Shown: positions 7,586-16,905 of the stretch, in pieces
How the letters are laid out: each line of letters opens with the position of its first letter
Numbering within the stretch: the first letter of the stretch is position 1
From: Clostridiales bacterium
GTDB taxonomy: Bacteria; Bacillota; Clostridia; Lachnospirales; Lachnospiraceae
Reading direction: 5' to 3'
DNA: 32,781 nucleotides
NCBI GenBank assembly: GCA_015655075.1
Contig: JAATFT010000009.1
Span: 1-32,781, forward strand
The notes under the pieces: model-generated
The model's database searches: none
The model's input: the letters and a program-made list of their open reading frames with translations, nothing else
What the model was told of the DNA's origin: nothing
Program-made: the position numbers and the translations under genes

Positions 7586-8155
7586 TCAATTCTTCCTTTG
7601 ACCCCGACCTTCCTCACCGTCTCTTACCAAATACAGGATTCCCGTACCGGAATGCTGCTTTAGCTGATACCCCTGGAGCTCTTCTACACCTAATTCCTCT
7701 ATACCCATAACGTTCTGCAAGATTTCTTTAAGTTCCTCGTCCAAAATCAAAGCATCATAAGACGCTGTTCCATTCTCCGAAATCAATAATTGTTTTCCGG
7801 ATTCAGAATCATACCTTATTTTAATATCAGAATAAGAGAAAACGCCTAAATGATTTCCTTGCTTATCATATATATCAAAGCAAGCAGAACCATTATCCGG
7901 AACAATTCTATAATTGTCAGATTCATATGTAGTATAACTTGGCTTTATACCATTTATGCTGTATGCGGAAGCTGCCCTATACGCATCAACAGCAGAACTT
8001 TGTGTTCTATTTTCCACTTTGTTATCCTCATTAACTGATTTATTTGAGACTGTTGTCATACTTCTTTCCCGTATATTAGAATCAGCACTTTTTTTATTTG
8101 TACTTTTAAACCCTTGTTGATAATAATTGGATACTCTAATACTTCCTACTGTCAT
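7586..8155 (-). CDS. hypothetical protein in the agr locus
   Basis: A 189-residue cytoplasmic-looking protein without a signal peptide or membrane span. The first 75 residues are polar and low in complexity (Ser, Asn, Lys), and the start TVGSIRVSNYYQQGF resembles linker-like N-termini of surface-appendage-associated proteins. The rest appears folded, with segments NYRIVPDNGSACFDIYDKQG (about 85-104), GVFSYSDIKIRYD and a C-terminal GTGILYLVRDGEEGRG. A clear GGAGG site precedes the ATG. It lies between the sensor remnant and agrB on the same strand. I have an impression that related proteins occur in other Lachnospiraceae but cannot name a function. It is a good candidate for a regulator or target of the peptide system, which is purely contextual inference. 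Confidence 0.7.
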   Translation of the reverse strand: MTVGSIRVSNYYQQGFKSTNKKSADSNIRERSMTTVSNKSVNEDNKVENRTQSSAVDAYRAASAYSINGIKPSYTTYESDNYRIVPDNGSACFDIYDKQGNHLGVFSYSDIKIRYDSESGKQLLISENGTASYDALILDEELKEILQNVMGIEELGVEELQGYQLKQHSGTGILYLVRDGEEGRGQRKN

Positions 8156-8229
8156 ATGTAACCTCCAAACAAATTAATATTAATATTTAAGACACTCTTT
8201 TTTCATTCGTAATTTTAATTTTTAATAAT

Positions 8230-8745
8230 TCATTTTGTAGTATGCTGTAGCTTTATTTGACGTCCCAAATGCATATGCATAAACTCATTTTGATTCCACC
8301 TCTTTCTTATTATTAAAACAAGACCAAACAAAACCATTTTACATATAAGAGCTGCAATACTGCTAGCTGCTACACTTGATAAAAATTTCTCTGTTTTATC
8401 CGCCCAAATATAATCTAAAGCTATTAATGCCAAATAATCTATACCAAATAGCATTCCTTGAAAAATTACTGCTATTATGATACCTCTAAATAAATCTGTC
8501 ATAAAATAAATATACATAATTACAGACATTGCTATCAATACAAATAACTGTTTGCCCCAAACATGGTTAGCTAATAACATAGTTCCAATAAATATAACAG
8601 AAACCAGAAGGAAAATTAAAATCCATCCATATCATTTCTTCCTGAATTTTCTTCTTTCAAAAAATATTTCAAAAAACATTTTACAACAGATAACTTCAAT
8701 TATAATTAAAAATAAACCTTGAATTATATTGCTAATGTTAGGCAT
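8230..8745 (-). pseudogene. AgrC-like sensor membrane domain, internal stop and no kinase domain
   Basis: The frame opens at an ATG two bases after the response-regulator stop and encodes MPNISNIIQGLFLIIIEVIC, then a basic loop FERRKFRKK. An in-frame TGA at 8632-8634 (codon 38) follows, and the same frame continues as YGWILIFLLVSVIF through several further hydrophobic segments to a stop at 8230. TGA probably replaces TGG. The restored product of about 171 residues is just the multi-span N-terminal input domain of AgrC-type histidine kinases. No H-box, dimerisation helix or GHKL ATPase motifs follow before the next gene. A short frame after the stop (SILQNELLKIK) may be a leftover of the linker. 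An internal initiation at ATG 8580 could still yield a 116-residue membrane peptide. Confidence 0.65.
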
Positions 8746-8747
8746 AA

Positions 8748-9185
8748 CTATATATCTCCCTTAGCTTCAATAAAAGTAAAATGTATTCTAATAATTTCAT
8801 AGTCCATCTTTTCTAATATTGCATCGATACACTCTGACAAAGATATCTCAAAATTTTCGCTATCTTTAAGCAAATATCTCACAGCATTCACCTTATATCC
8901 TTCTAAAGCATAAGAAATAAATGCTGTAACAAATACAATATAAGTACCTTTCGAGTATGTTCGTATTTGCTGTGCTATTTCTATTCCATCCATTTCATTC
9001 ATATTAATATCTAAAAATATAATATTATATCTTGACATCTCTATACCCAATTCTGCAAATGCCTTGCCGGAACTATAGATATCTATTTCATAATTTAGTT
9101 TTAATTTTCGCATATACTTAGAAACATGTTTCTCAATATATCTCCGATAATATTTTTCGTCATCACAAATAGCTATTCTAAGCAT
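8748..9185 (-). pseudogene. AgrA/LytTR-type response regulator, receiver domain only
   Basis: A complete receiver domain: the acidic pair D8/D9 in AICDDE, phospho-acceptor D59 in IIFLDINM, T87 in FVTAF and K107 in YLLKD. The ATG at 9185 is preferred because it follows a GAGGGGGGTAAAAGG site; a longer frame to 9284 has no support. Regulators of this type are normally about 240 residues, with a C-terminal LytTR DNA-binding domain. Here the frame ends at residue 145 in IHFTFIEAKGDI, which resembles the first strand of that domain. It is followed at once by the sensor gene, so the DNA-binding half has been lost. It may be a pseudogene or a stand-alone receiver that titrates phosphate or dimerises. 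Confidence 0.7.
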
Positions 9186-9212
9186 CCTTTTACCCCCCTC
9201 TAAAATTTTTAT

Positions 9213-9241
9213 ATTATACAGGTTGGTTAATAATTTGTCAT
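9213..9241 (-). promoter_or_regulatory. promoter of the agr locus
   Basis: On the minus strand ATGACA (9241-9236) and TATAAT (9218-9213) are spaced by 17 bases, with TG directly before the -10. This is a good vegetative-type promoter about 30 bases before the receiver gene. No clear AgrA-type direct repeats were identified upstream. Confidence 0.6.
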
Positions 9242-9433
9242 ATTCCTTATATGATATGTAGATATTTCGGCACAACCCAATCAAAACTTTATCATTATAC
9301 TTACCTCCTACATTCCCGGCTATTTACAACGAGTAATCCTTCAAACCCGGCAGTTTCACCACATTGAACAATTTCTTTTATTATATTCACATCGCTATAA
9401 TAAATAATAGGCAAATGCAATGGGAATAAAAAT

Positions 9434-9465
9434 AAAAAAATGGGCTGCCTTGTGGGCAGCCCGGA
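9434..9465 (-). terminator. terminator of glnN
   Basis: GGGCTGCC at 9442-9449 pairs with GGCAGCCC at 9455-9462 around a small loop. On the minus strand it is followed by ATTTTTTTATTTTT, a classical rho-independent terminator 45 bases after the glnN stop codon. The rest of 9285-9433 holds only a four-codon frame (MIKF) behind a strong AGGAGG site at about 9290-9312. Confidence 0.9.
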
Positions 9466-9507
9466 AAAAATGATAATAAATTATGTTTTAAATATTATGA
9501 TTCAAAA

Positions 9508-11616
9508 TTATACTTCAAATAACAAATCGCCGTAAGTAGGAACAGGCCATATTTCTTTATCAACGATTAGTTCCAGTTCATCAATAGGTTTTCTAAGTTC
9601 AGACATTGCAGGAAATACAACGTTTCTGAAATATTTAGCCTGTTCAACGCCCTCTTCTTTTTCTGCCGCCGTTGCAACATAAGACTGAAGCTTGCCAAGC
9701 TCCGCCTTAGCAGAAGCCAAAAAGGCAGATGTTTCCTTTAATAAACCTACCTCTACGCTTACATCTGCGTCCGGAACAGCTGTCTTAATGGAATTAATGG
9801 AAGCGGCTAAACCGGAGGCATATTTAATACCGGCAGGAATAAACAGCTTGCTTGCCATTTCAATCATGGTCTTAGCCTCAATGTTAATGGTCTTTGAATA
9901 TGATTCATATTCGATTTCGGCACGGGAATGAAGTTCTGCTTCTGAAAATACGTTGTGCTTGCCAAATATTTTAACGGCCTTTTCAGAAACCATACAGGAA
10001 ATTGCTTCCACCATGGAGTTAATATTCGGTAAGCCTCTCTTCTTAGCTTCCGCAACCCATTCATCGGAATATCCGTTGCCATTGAATACGATTCTCTGGT
10101 GCTCGGTAACTGTCTTCTTGATTAAATCATGAACCGCCACGTCGAAATTATCGGCTTTTTCCAATTCATCCGCAAAATCACTTAAAACCTCCGCAACGAT
10201 CGTATTTAACGTGGTATTAGGTCCTGCTATGGACGTGGAAGAACCAAGCATTCTAAATTCAAATTTATTGCCTGTAAATGCAAATGGTGACGTGCGGTTT
10301 CTGTCTGTCGCATCTTTTCCTATTTTAGGCAGAGTGTGAACACCGATATTTAATTTACCGCCCTGTTTACTGCTGGTAGCTTCACCGGTTTCAATTAACT
10401 GCGTCAATACGTCCGTTAACTGTTCTCCAAGGAAAACGGAGATAATGGCGGGAGGTGCTTCGTTCGCTCCTAGCCTGTGGTCGTTACCGGGATTGGAAGC
10501 GGAAAGACGGAGAAGATCCGCATTATCATCAACCGCTTTTAATATGGCAGCCAAAAATAATAAAAACTGCACATTTTCATGAGGCGTCTTGCCTGGATCC
10601 AGAAGGTTTTTACCGGTATTGGTAACCATGGACCAGTTGTTATGCTTACCGGAACCATTTACGCCGGCAAACGGCTTTTCATGAAGTAAGCAAACTAAAC
10701 CATGACGGTTGGCAACCTTCTTCATGGTTTCCATAACTAATTGGTTATGATCGGTGGCAATATTGGCACTTGCATAAATAGGCGCCAGCTCGTGCTGCGC
10801 AGGAGCAACCTCATTATGCTGGGTTTTAGCTAAGATACCAAGTTTCCAACATTCTTCATTTACTTCCTTCATGAAACCGGAAATTCTTTCTTTCAGGCTT
10901 CCGAAATAATGATCCTCCATTTCCTGTCCTTTGGGAGGCATTGCGCCAAAAAGAGTACGCCCGCTAAAAATTAAGTCTTCTCTCTTTAAGTATTTGGCTT
11001 TGTCAACTAAGAAATATTCCTGTTCCGGCCCTACGGAGCAGGATACGGATTTAACATCTCCATGTCCGAATAATTTTAATATACGCACTGTCTGATCACT
11101 AAGGGCTTCCATGGAACGAAGAAGAGGAGTTTTCTTATCCAGTGCTTCTCCTGTATAGGAACAGAAAGCAGTCGGGATACATAAGGTAACACCGGCGGCA
11201 TCTACTCTTAAAAATGCAGGCGAAGTGCAATCCCATGCCGTATAGCCTCTGGCTTCAAAAGTTGCTCTTAAACCGCCTGAAGGGAATGAAGAAGCGTCCG
11301 GTTCCCCTTTTATTAATTCTTTACCGGAAAATTCCATCAATACTTTACCGCCGGACGTCGGACTGATAAAGGAATCATGTTTCTCGGCGGTAACACCGGT
11401 CATTGGTTGGAACCAATGGGTAAAATGTGTAGCACCTCTCTCAATTGCCCAATCCTTCATTGCATTTGCGACTACATCTGCAACAGCGGGTTCTAAATCC
11501 TCCCCGTTTTGGATTGTTTTCTTTAATGCGGCATAGGTCTTCTTTGGCAAACGTTCAATCATGGTTGATTCATTAAACACGTCAATACCAAAGATTTCAG
11601 TTAATTTTTCTGCCAT
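9508..11616 (-). CDS. glnN: glutamine synthetase type III
   Basis: GlnN makes glutamine from glutamate, ammonia and ATP in the cytoplasm. The 702-residue length separates it from type I (about 450) and type II enzymes. Family-specific segments are [11 protein letters not shown] (about 195-205), [15 protein letters not shown] (about 266-280), [15 protein letters not shown] (about 317-331), and [16 protein letters not shown], which corresponds to the ATP- and glutamate-binding motif. Together they supply the metal ligands. The start has an AAGGAG site and the gene is monocistronic, with a strong terminator downstream. Type III enzymes are common in Bacteroides, cyanobacteria and anaerobic Firmicutes, where they are usually nitrogen-regulated; no clear GlnR box was found upstream. 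Confidence 0.96.
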   Translation of the reverse strand: MAEKLTEIFGIDVFNESTMIERLPKKTYAALKKTIQNGEDLEPAVADVVANAMKDWAIERGATHFTHWFQPMTGVTAEKHDSFISPTSGGKVLMEFSGKELIKGEPDASSFPSGGLRATFEARGYTAWDCTSPAFLRVDAAGVTLCIPTAFCSYTGEALDKKTPLLRSMEALSDQTVRILKLFGHGDVKSVSCSVGPEQEYFLVDKAKYLKREDLIFSGRTLFGAMPPKGQEMEDHYFGSLKERISGFMKEVNEECWKLGILAKTQHNEVAPAQHELAPIYASANIATDHNQLVMETMKKVANRHGLVCLLHEKPFAGVNGSGKHNNWSMVTNTGKNLLDPGKTPHENVQFLLFLAAILKAVDDNADLLRLSASNPGNDHRLGANEAPPAIISVFLGEQLTDVLTQLIETGEATSSKQGGKLNIGVHTLPKIGKDATDRNRTSPFAFTGNKFEFRMLGSSTSIAGPNTTLNTIVAEVLSDFADELEKADNFDVAVHDLIKKTVTEHQRIVFNGNGYSDEWVAEAKKRGLPNINSMVEAISCMVSEKAVKIFGKHNVFSEAELHSRAEIEYESYSKTINIEAKTMIEMASKLFIPAGIKYASGLAASINSIKTAVPDADVSVEVGLLKETSAFLASAKAELGKLQSYVATAAEKEEGVEQAKYFRNVVFPAMSELRKPIDELELIVDKEIWPVPTYGDLLFEV

Positions 11617-11702
11617 ACAAATAAACTCCTTCCATTCATTTTATATTATAATCACCTATTTATTTAGAATATACAAATATTGGAATCCCCAATAAATGTA
11701 TA

Positions 11703-11738
11703 ACAAAAAAGTGTTCCCAAAAGAAACCCTGAGAACAC
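11703..11738 (-). terminator. terminator of the manA-mscS operon
   Basis: On the minus strand GTGTTC (11738-11733) pairs with GAACAC (11716-11711), followed by TTTTTTG. The hairpin loop is 16 bases and may add further pairing. It lies about 190 bases after the mscS stop. The stretch 11739-11927 is very AT-rich, with runs of A and T near 11790-11830 and no reading frame. Confidence 0.7.
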
Positions 11739-11927
11739 CCTTGCTCTAACGAATATTTCGTCTAAAAATAAAATACCACTTTTTTAAGAAAAAGGAAAGC
11801 TTTTTTTTAAAAAAAATAGAATTTTTTTTATGACTTTCTCTTATCATTATTAACTTTTAGCATATTTTAAATTGAAAATATCCCTTATCCGTTGGTTTTT
11901 AATTATTACTGCGAATATTAACACTGA

Positions 11928-12794
11928 TCAAATGGTAATTTCATTTTCCTCAAATTGATTTTTAATCAATTCCAAAAGCTCGCATTTTAACAGCCAGTAA
12001 TTTTCTTTTAAAACCCATATCCTTATACCAATATTTATGGCACTGGGATCAAAACTATTTACAAAAACCGATATGTCCTGATCTTTCAGGACCATTTCAT
12101 GATGACTTACAATTTCCGTTAAAATATCTTTTACTTTTTTAATATTTTCCGAATAATCAACGGAAACAGATAGGTCAAGCCTTCGAATGGGTTCATGGGT
12201 CACGTTGATAATATTGGCGTTGGAAAGAGAACCATTGGGCATTACCAAAAGCCGGTTGTCAGCAGTGAACAGTCTGGTATAAAAGATGTCAATTGCAGCA
12301 ACCGTGCCTTCATTCCCTCCTATAATGATATAATCTCCCACCCTGAAAGGTTTTAATAATAATATCAGGACCCCGCCGGCAAAATTAGATAGACTTCCCT
12401 GTAGCGCCAATCCGATGCTAAGCCCTGCAGATCCGATAATGGCAACGATAGGGGTGCTTTCTATACCGATAATTTCCGTTATGATAAACACCACTAACAT
12501 GATATACAGTACCGTACGGATCATGGCAATTAAAAAGCCGGAAACACTGACTTCTATTTTAGTTCGTTTAAAATATTTGTCCATAAGGCCCGTAAGAAAA
12601 CGAATTAACTTTTTGCAAAGCAATATAATAATTATGGCAAATAACAATTTTAATATAAAGTTTAGCCCATTGTCAATCAAAGCTTTAAATCTGCTGTTAA
12701 AATAGTCATTTAAGATATTTTTAACGTTATTTATGTTTTTATTATCCGTTCCGGCCTTTAATACCGGAATACAGTAATACAATAATTGATTCAT
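11928..12794 (-). CDS. mscS: MscS-family small-conductance mechanosensitive channel
   Basis: This 288-residue membrane protein should open under membrane tension and release solutes on hypo-osmotic shock. It has three hydrophobic spans (about 44-64, 86-107 and 112-150). The third is the pore helix with the glycine/alanine-rich AIIGSAGLSIGLALQGSLSN, followed by the diagnostic beta domain start PFRVGDYIIIGGNEGTV and the MPNGSLSNANIIN segment. The C-terminus stops at FEENEITI, where family members usually run on about ten residues (IPFPQ-like), so the tail is slightly short. It starts 12 bases after glgB and is the last gene of the operon. Confidence 0.92.
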   Translation of the reverse strand: MNQLLYYCIPVLKAGTDNKNINNVKNILNDYFNSRFKALIDNGLNFILKLLFAIIIILLCKKLIRFLTGLMDKYFKRTKIEVSVSGFLIAMIRTVLYIMLVVFIITEIIGIESTPIVAIIGSAGLSIGLALQGSLSNFAGGVLILLLKPFRVGDYIIIGGNEGTVAAIDIFYTRLFTADNRLLVMPNGSLSNANIINVTHEPIRRLDLSVSVDYSENIKKVKDILTEIVSHHEMVLKDQDISVFVNSFDPSAINIGIRIWVLKENYWLLKCELLELIKNQFEENEITI

Positions 12795-12806
12795 AACACA
12801 ATCCTT

Positions 12807-15053
12807 TCAAAAATCAGCGCCGCTTTCGGCTTTTGCTTCCCGGATGAAGGGAGCACAGCTGAAAACAGCAATACCTAACGGCGGTATAACAAGAGTGACG
12901 GATTCATCCCTTCCATCCGCTTCCTGCCGCCCGGACTGTTTCAGCCTGGGATTTACGTTACCGTATCCGCCGTATATTGTCTTATCACTATTAAAAATTT
13001 CCTTATATCTTCCGGTAAAAGGTACTCCGATTAAGAAATTCTTATACAGGACCGGTGTAAAATTACAGACAATCAGTAAAGTTTCTTCCTCTCTGCCGGC
13101 CCTTCTGACAAAAGCTATAATACTGTGGTCCGCGTCCATGCAGCTGATCCATTCGAATCCCCTTTCCTCAAAATCCAGTTCGTAAAGCGCCGGATGGGAA
13201 CGGTATAGCTTATTTAAATCTCTGACATAACGGTTCAGCTTTCCATTTTGCTCCTGATTGAGCAAATCCCATTCCAGGCTTTTTGCCTCGTTCCATTCGG
13301 CAAATTGAGCAAAGTCCTGGCCCATAAATAATAATTTCTTACCGGGATGGCATATCATAAAGCCATAGGCAATCCGCAGATTAGCAAATTTATGTTCCAA
13401 ACTGCCCGGCATCTTATTTACCATAGAGCCTTTGCCATGAACGACTTCATCATGGGAAAGCACCAGCATAAATTTCTCACTGTAAGCATAAATCATACTG
13501 AAGGTAAGTTCCCCATGGCGGCCTTTCCGGAATAAGGGATCACATTTCATATAATCGGTAAAATCATTCATCCATCCTAAATTCCATTTTAAATCAAAGC
13601 CCAGGCCGCCGTCTCTTACATCTTCGGTTACCTTAGGCCATGCTGTGGACTCTTCCGCTATTAATAAGGCGCCGTCATGCCTTTTTTTAAAGATGGAATT
13701 GAGATGTTTTAACAATTCCATGGCTTCCAGATTCTCATTGCCGCCGTAAATATTGGCAATCCACTCCCCCTGCTTTTTCCCGTAATCCAGATAAAGCATG
13801 GAAGCAACCGCGTCCATACGTATTCCGTCCACATGGTACTTTTCTACCCAGAACAAGGCGTTGGCAATCAGAAAATTAGAAACCTGGGGTCTCCCGTAAT
13901 TATAAATCAGGGTTCCCCAATGGGGATGCGCGCCCTGCCTTGGGTCCCGGTGTTCATATAAACAAGTCCCGTCAAAATTGGCAAGTCCGAAGGCATCTCT
14001 TGGAAAGTGGGCGGGAACCCAGTCCAGGATAACACCGATTCCCTGCTTATGCATGTAATCCACAAAATACATAAAGTCGGCCGGCGAGCCGTACCTGGCC
14101 GTGGGTGCGTAATATCCCGTAACCTGGTAACCCCAGGACCCGTCAAAGGGATGTTCCATTATGGGAAGTAATTCAATATGGGTATAACCCATATCTTTCA
14201 CGTAACCGGCAAGCATAGGCGCCAGTTCCCTGTAGTTATAAAATTCCCTTTCCTCCTTAGCCGGGGGTTTCTTCCAGGAACCCAGATGTACTTCGTATAC
14301 GCTCATGGGCTGGGTTTCGAACTGATATACAGCCCTTTCTTTCATCCAACTGCCATCCTGCCATTCATAATCATTTAAATCACAGACAACCGACGCGTTA
14401 TTGGGCCTTAGTTCCGTCCTGTTGGCATAGGGATCCGCCTTTAAAACAATCAGTCCGCCTTTTATTTTTATCTCAAATTTATATATCTCCCCAGGCATAG
14501 GCCTTGGAATAAATAATTCAAATATCCCGGAATCATACAGTCTTCTCATGGTATGACGCCTGCCGTCCCAATTGTTAAAATTACCGACTACGCTAACCCG
14601 GAGGGCATTGGGAGCCCAAACGGCAAATAAGACTCCCTTTATACCGTCCACCTCCATGCTATGGGCGCCTAATTTATCATAAATATGATAGTGAATTCCG
14701 TTGGAAAAACGGGTTAAATCCACGGGATCTATTATGGGCTCAAAAGAATAAGGATCCAGGATTTCCTCCATGGTGTTGTTATCATAGATAACAATCAAGG
14801 TGTAGGAAGCTACTTTTTTACCCGGAATTAAAACAGAAAAAAAGCCTTCGTAGACCTCACGGGTCATAGGATATTCCTGTCCCGTTTCCGTTAAATTCAC
14901 TTTGATATGAACTGCTGTGGGAATAAACGCATTAATAAGGATTCCCTTCTCCGTAACATGAGCTCCTAACAGGCTGTGGGGATTATCATGTTCTGAATAA
15001 ACAATTGTCTCAACCTCCGCCCAGTCCAATAATTCATAAAGTAAATTCTCCAT
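12807..15053 (-). CDS. glgB: 1,4-alpha-glucan branching enzyme
   Basis: GlgB (GH13) cuts alpha-1,4-glucan and rejoins the piece by an alpha-1,6 bond during glycogen synthesis. The product is about 748 residues when started at the ATG at 15053, which follows a GGGAGGA site; an upstream in-frame ATG at 15101 lacks one. An N-terminal carbohydrate-binding region (NPHSLLGAH) and an early-set domain (FAVWAPNALRVSVVGNFNNW) precede the barrel. The GH13 catalytic regions are DWVPAHF, GIRMDAVASM with the Asp nucleophile, LIAEEST with the Glu acid, and LSHDEVVHG. Other glycogen genes (glgA, C, D, P) are not nearby, so the gene lies in a mixed sugar operon behind manA. Confidence 0.96.
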   Translation of the reverse strand: MENLLYELLDWAEVETIVYSEHDNPHSLLGAHVTEKGILINAFIPTAVHIKVNLTETGQEYPMTREVYEGFFSVLIPGKKVASYTLIVIYDNNTMEEILDPYSFEPIIDPVDLTRFSNGIHYHIYDKLGAHSMEVDGIKGVLFAVWAPNALRVSVVGNFNNWDGRRHTMRRLYDSGIFELFIPRPMPGEIYKFEIKIKGGLIVLKADPYANRTELRPNNASVVCDLNDYEWQDGSWMKERAVYQFETQPMSVYEVHLGSWKKPPAKEEREFYNYRELAPMLAGYVKDMGYTHIELLPIMEHPFDGSWGYQVTGYYAPTARYGSPADFMYFVDYMHKQGIGVILDWVPAHFPRDAFGLANFDGTCLYEHRDPRQGAHPHWGTLIYNYGRPQVSNFLIANALFWVEKYHVDGIRMDAVASMLYLDYGKKQGEWIANIYGGNENLEAMELLKHLNSIFKKRHDGALLIAEESTAWPKVTEDVRDGGLGFDLKWNLGWMNDFTDYMKCDPLFRKGRHGELTFSMIYAYSEKFMLVLSHDEVVHGKGSMVNKMPGSLEHKFANLRIAYGFMICHPGKKLLFMGQDFAQFAEWNEAKSLEWDLLNQEQNGKLNRYVRDLNKLYRSHPALYELDFEERGFEWISCMDADHSIIAFVRRAGREEETLLIVCNFTPVLYKNFLIGVPFTGRYKEIFNSDKTIYGGYGNVNPRLKQSGRQEADGRDESVTLVIPPLGIAVFSCAPFIREAKAESGADF

Positions 15054-15108
15054 ACACAGATCCTCCCGATTTGACTTCGCACTTTCCCACGCTTGTTTCA
15101 ACTTATGA

Positions 15109-15759
15109 TTATTCCAGATACCATTCGTCTATGCCTGCGCTTTCCGCATCCGCCGATTTCTTAGGCATATACTTTTTAAAGACTCTTTCCAGTAACAGGG
15201 ACATCAGCAGAATGCATAACGCAGGTGAAATTAAAATCAGAGGACGAATAATATAGGTTCCCACTCCGCAGGCAGCCGTGATTATAAACAAAAGTATCGT
15301 AGTAGGCAGATGCTTCATGGACATAAATAAAGCCGTTTTAAACAACTGTCTGATTCCCATGCTAAACCTTGATAAAAGTGGAAATATATAAATAGTTACA
15401 CAGATTAAAAGAAAGATCATTGCGTTAAATATACTCAATAAGACAAAACCCTGAGTCCCGGTTAAAGTCGTTGCAAATTTACGGTCAAAAAATAACACGC
15501 TAAAAAATAATATCATCAGGACTCCCGATATAATTCCGCTTTTTAGATTTGTTCTAAAAGAATGGAAAAACTCCCGGACCAGATATCCCCTGTCTCTTCG
15601 GATTACCTTTACCACCACATAATATAAAGAGGTTGTGGAAAGTCCTATCGTAACTACGGGAATACACATAATCAGCCATACAATACTGATAATTATCATG
15701 TCCACAAACTTGCCCAAAGCAGTAAAAAAGCCATTGTCCATATTAAAAAAATTGCCCAT
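15109..15759 (-). CDS. YesL/DUF624-family membrane protein
   Basis: A 216-residue protein with about five hydrophobic spans (roughly residues 20-45, 75-93, 100-125, 145-165 and 170-192). It begins MGNFFNMDNGFFTALGKFVD, and the following LIMCIPVVTIGLSTTSLYYV is the characteristic first segment of the DUF624/YesL family. Members often sit beside sugar-uptake or polysaccharide-degradation genes; their role is unknown, and a part in carbohydrate transport or sensing is suggested by context only. It lies 18 bases after manA with an AAGGAG site and 55 bases before glgB, so it belongs to the same transcription unit. Confidence 0.85.
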   Translation of the reverse strand: MGNFFNMDNGFFTALGKFVDMIIISIVWLIMCIPVVTIGLSTTSLYYVVVKVIRRDRGYLVREFFHSFRTNLKSGIISGVLMILFFSVLFFDRKFATTLTGTQGFVLLSIFNAMIFLLICVTIYIFPLLSRFSMGIRQLFKTALFMSMKHLPTTILLFIITAACGVGTYIIRPLILISPALCILLMSLLLERVFKKYMPKKSADAESAGIDEWYLE

Positions 15760-15777
15760 TTGTAATCTCCTTTTTTC

Positions 15778-16710
15778 TTATATATGTGAAGTAATTAACC
15801 GCATATGACCCTCTAAGCAATAATCTCCATACCCTGCCGGTAATATAAAATGATCTCCTTTTATTATTTTGATTCCGTCTAGGAAGCCTTCGCCTTCAAT
15901 AACACTTAAAATAGTAAACGGTTCGGTTTGTTTAAATACCTGCCTGCCGTTAACAGATAATTTCTTTACTGAATAGTATTGACAGGTTATAAATTCTTCT
16001 ACTACGGCATGTTCCAATTTTATTTCTTTTCTGTTCACAGCCCCGTCCACATGGGGACACTTAATTACATCAATGCTCTTGGCAATGTGAAGTTCCCTGG
16101 GTTTTCCCCCTGACAGCCTGTCATAATCATATAACCGGTAGGTAATATCGCTGTTTTGCTGGGTCTCCAATATTACGGTTCCTGCTTTAATAGCATGTAC
16201 CGTACCGGGCTCTATTTGAAAAAAATCACCTTTCTTAATGGGCAGCACCCGGATTAATTCCCTCCATCTGCCTTCGGCTATCATGTTTTTTAATTCTTCT
16301 TTATCTTTTGCATTATGCCCCACAACGATTTTACCGTCCGCATCACAGTCCAGGATATACCAGCATTCCGTTTTACCTAAGGAACCCTTCTCATACCGAT
16401 ATGCATATTCATTATCCGGATGTACCTGTATGCTTAAATCTGCCTTTGCATCAATAATTTTAATAAGCAACGGAAAGGTTTCCCCTTTAACGCCGCCAAA
16501 CAGTTCCCGGTGGTTCTTCCATAAGCCGCTTAATTTCTCTCCCTTATATAACCCGCTCTTTACGGTACAGTCGCCATTGGCATGTGCACTGACCGCCCAG
16601 CATTCTCCTGTATAGTCACTGGGTATATCATATCCAAAATCGGTTCTAAGCCGATTGCCGCCCCATATCATTTCTTTAAATACCGGCTCCAAAAATATTA
16701 CGTCTTTCAT
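15778..16710 (-). CDS. manA: mannose-6-phosphate isomerase, class I
   Basis: ManA interconverts mannose-6-phosphate and fructose-6-phosphate. The 310-residue form is the short Bacillus-type class I enzyme. Zinc-site residues are visible in SIQVHPDNEYAYRYE (Gln and His, about residues 93-107), KTECWYILD (Glu, about 113-121) and IEPGTVHAI (His, about 166-174), in the usual order on a cupin fold. It has a GGAGG site and is the first gene of the operon manA, YesL-like, glgB, mscS. An inverted repeat overlapping its promoter suggests control by a dimeric repressor or activator. Confidence 0.93.
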   Translation of the reverse strand: MKDVIFLEPVFKEMIWGGNRLRTDFGYDIPSDYTGECWAVSAHANGDCTVKSGLYKGEKLSGLWKNHRELFGGVKGETFPLLIKIIDAKADLSIQVHPDNEYAYRYEKGSLGKTECWYILDCDADGKIVVGHNAKDKEELKNMIAEGRWRELIRVLPIKKGDFFQIEPGTVHAIKAGTVILETQQNSDITYRLYDYDRLSGGKPRELHIAKSIDVIKCPHVDGAVNRKEIKLEHAVVEEFITCQYYSVKKLSVNGRQVFKQTEPFTILSVIEGEGFLDGIKIIKGDHFILPAGYGDYCLEGHMRLITSHI

Positions 16711-16745
16711 TTCTGCCTCCTAAAGTGTTTGATAAACCTGTCTTT

Positions 16746-16774
16746 ATTTTATCACATTTTTGCGTTATGCAAAA
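16746..16774 (-). promoter_or_regulatory. manA promoter with overlapping inverted repeat
   Basis: On the minus strand TAAAAT (16751-16746) has an extended TG element upstream (TGATAAAAT); the matching -35 position is poor. The perfect inverted repeat TTTTGC-gttat-GCAAAA (16758-16774) overlaps the spacer and -35 region, and flanking CAC and GTG extend the symmetry. The layout is that of an operator, but the regulator is unknown. Confidence 0.5.
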
Positions 16775-16905
16775 GTGAAAATTATCTAAAATTATTTGTA
16801 TCCTAAAAAAGCAAAAATGTTCTGTAAATATCCAGTATGCTTAGTAAATATGTAGTTTTCTGTGAAATGTGCATCAAAATATGCCCTGTTATATATTTTA
16901 ACATT

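Noticed and set aside
11617..11700. GlnR or NtcA-type operator upstream of glnN.
   Set aside because: No convincing TGTNA-N7-TNACA or related palindrome; only AT-rich sequence.
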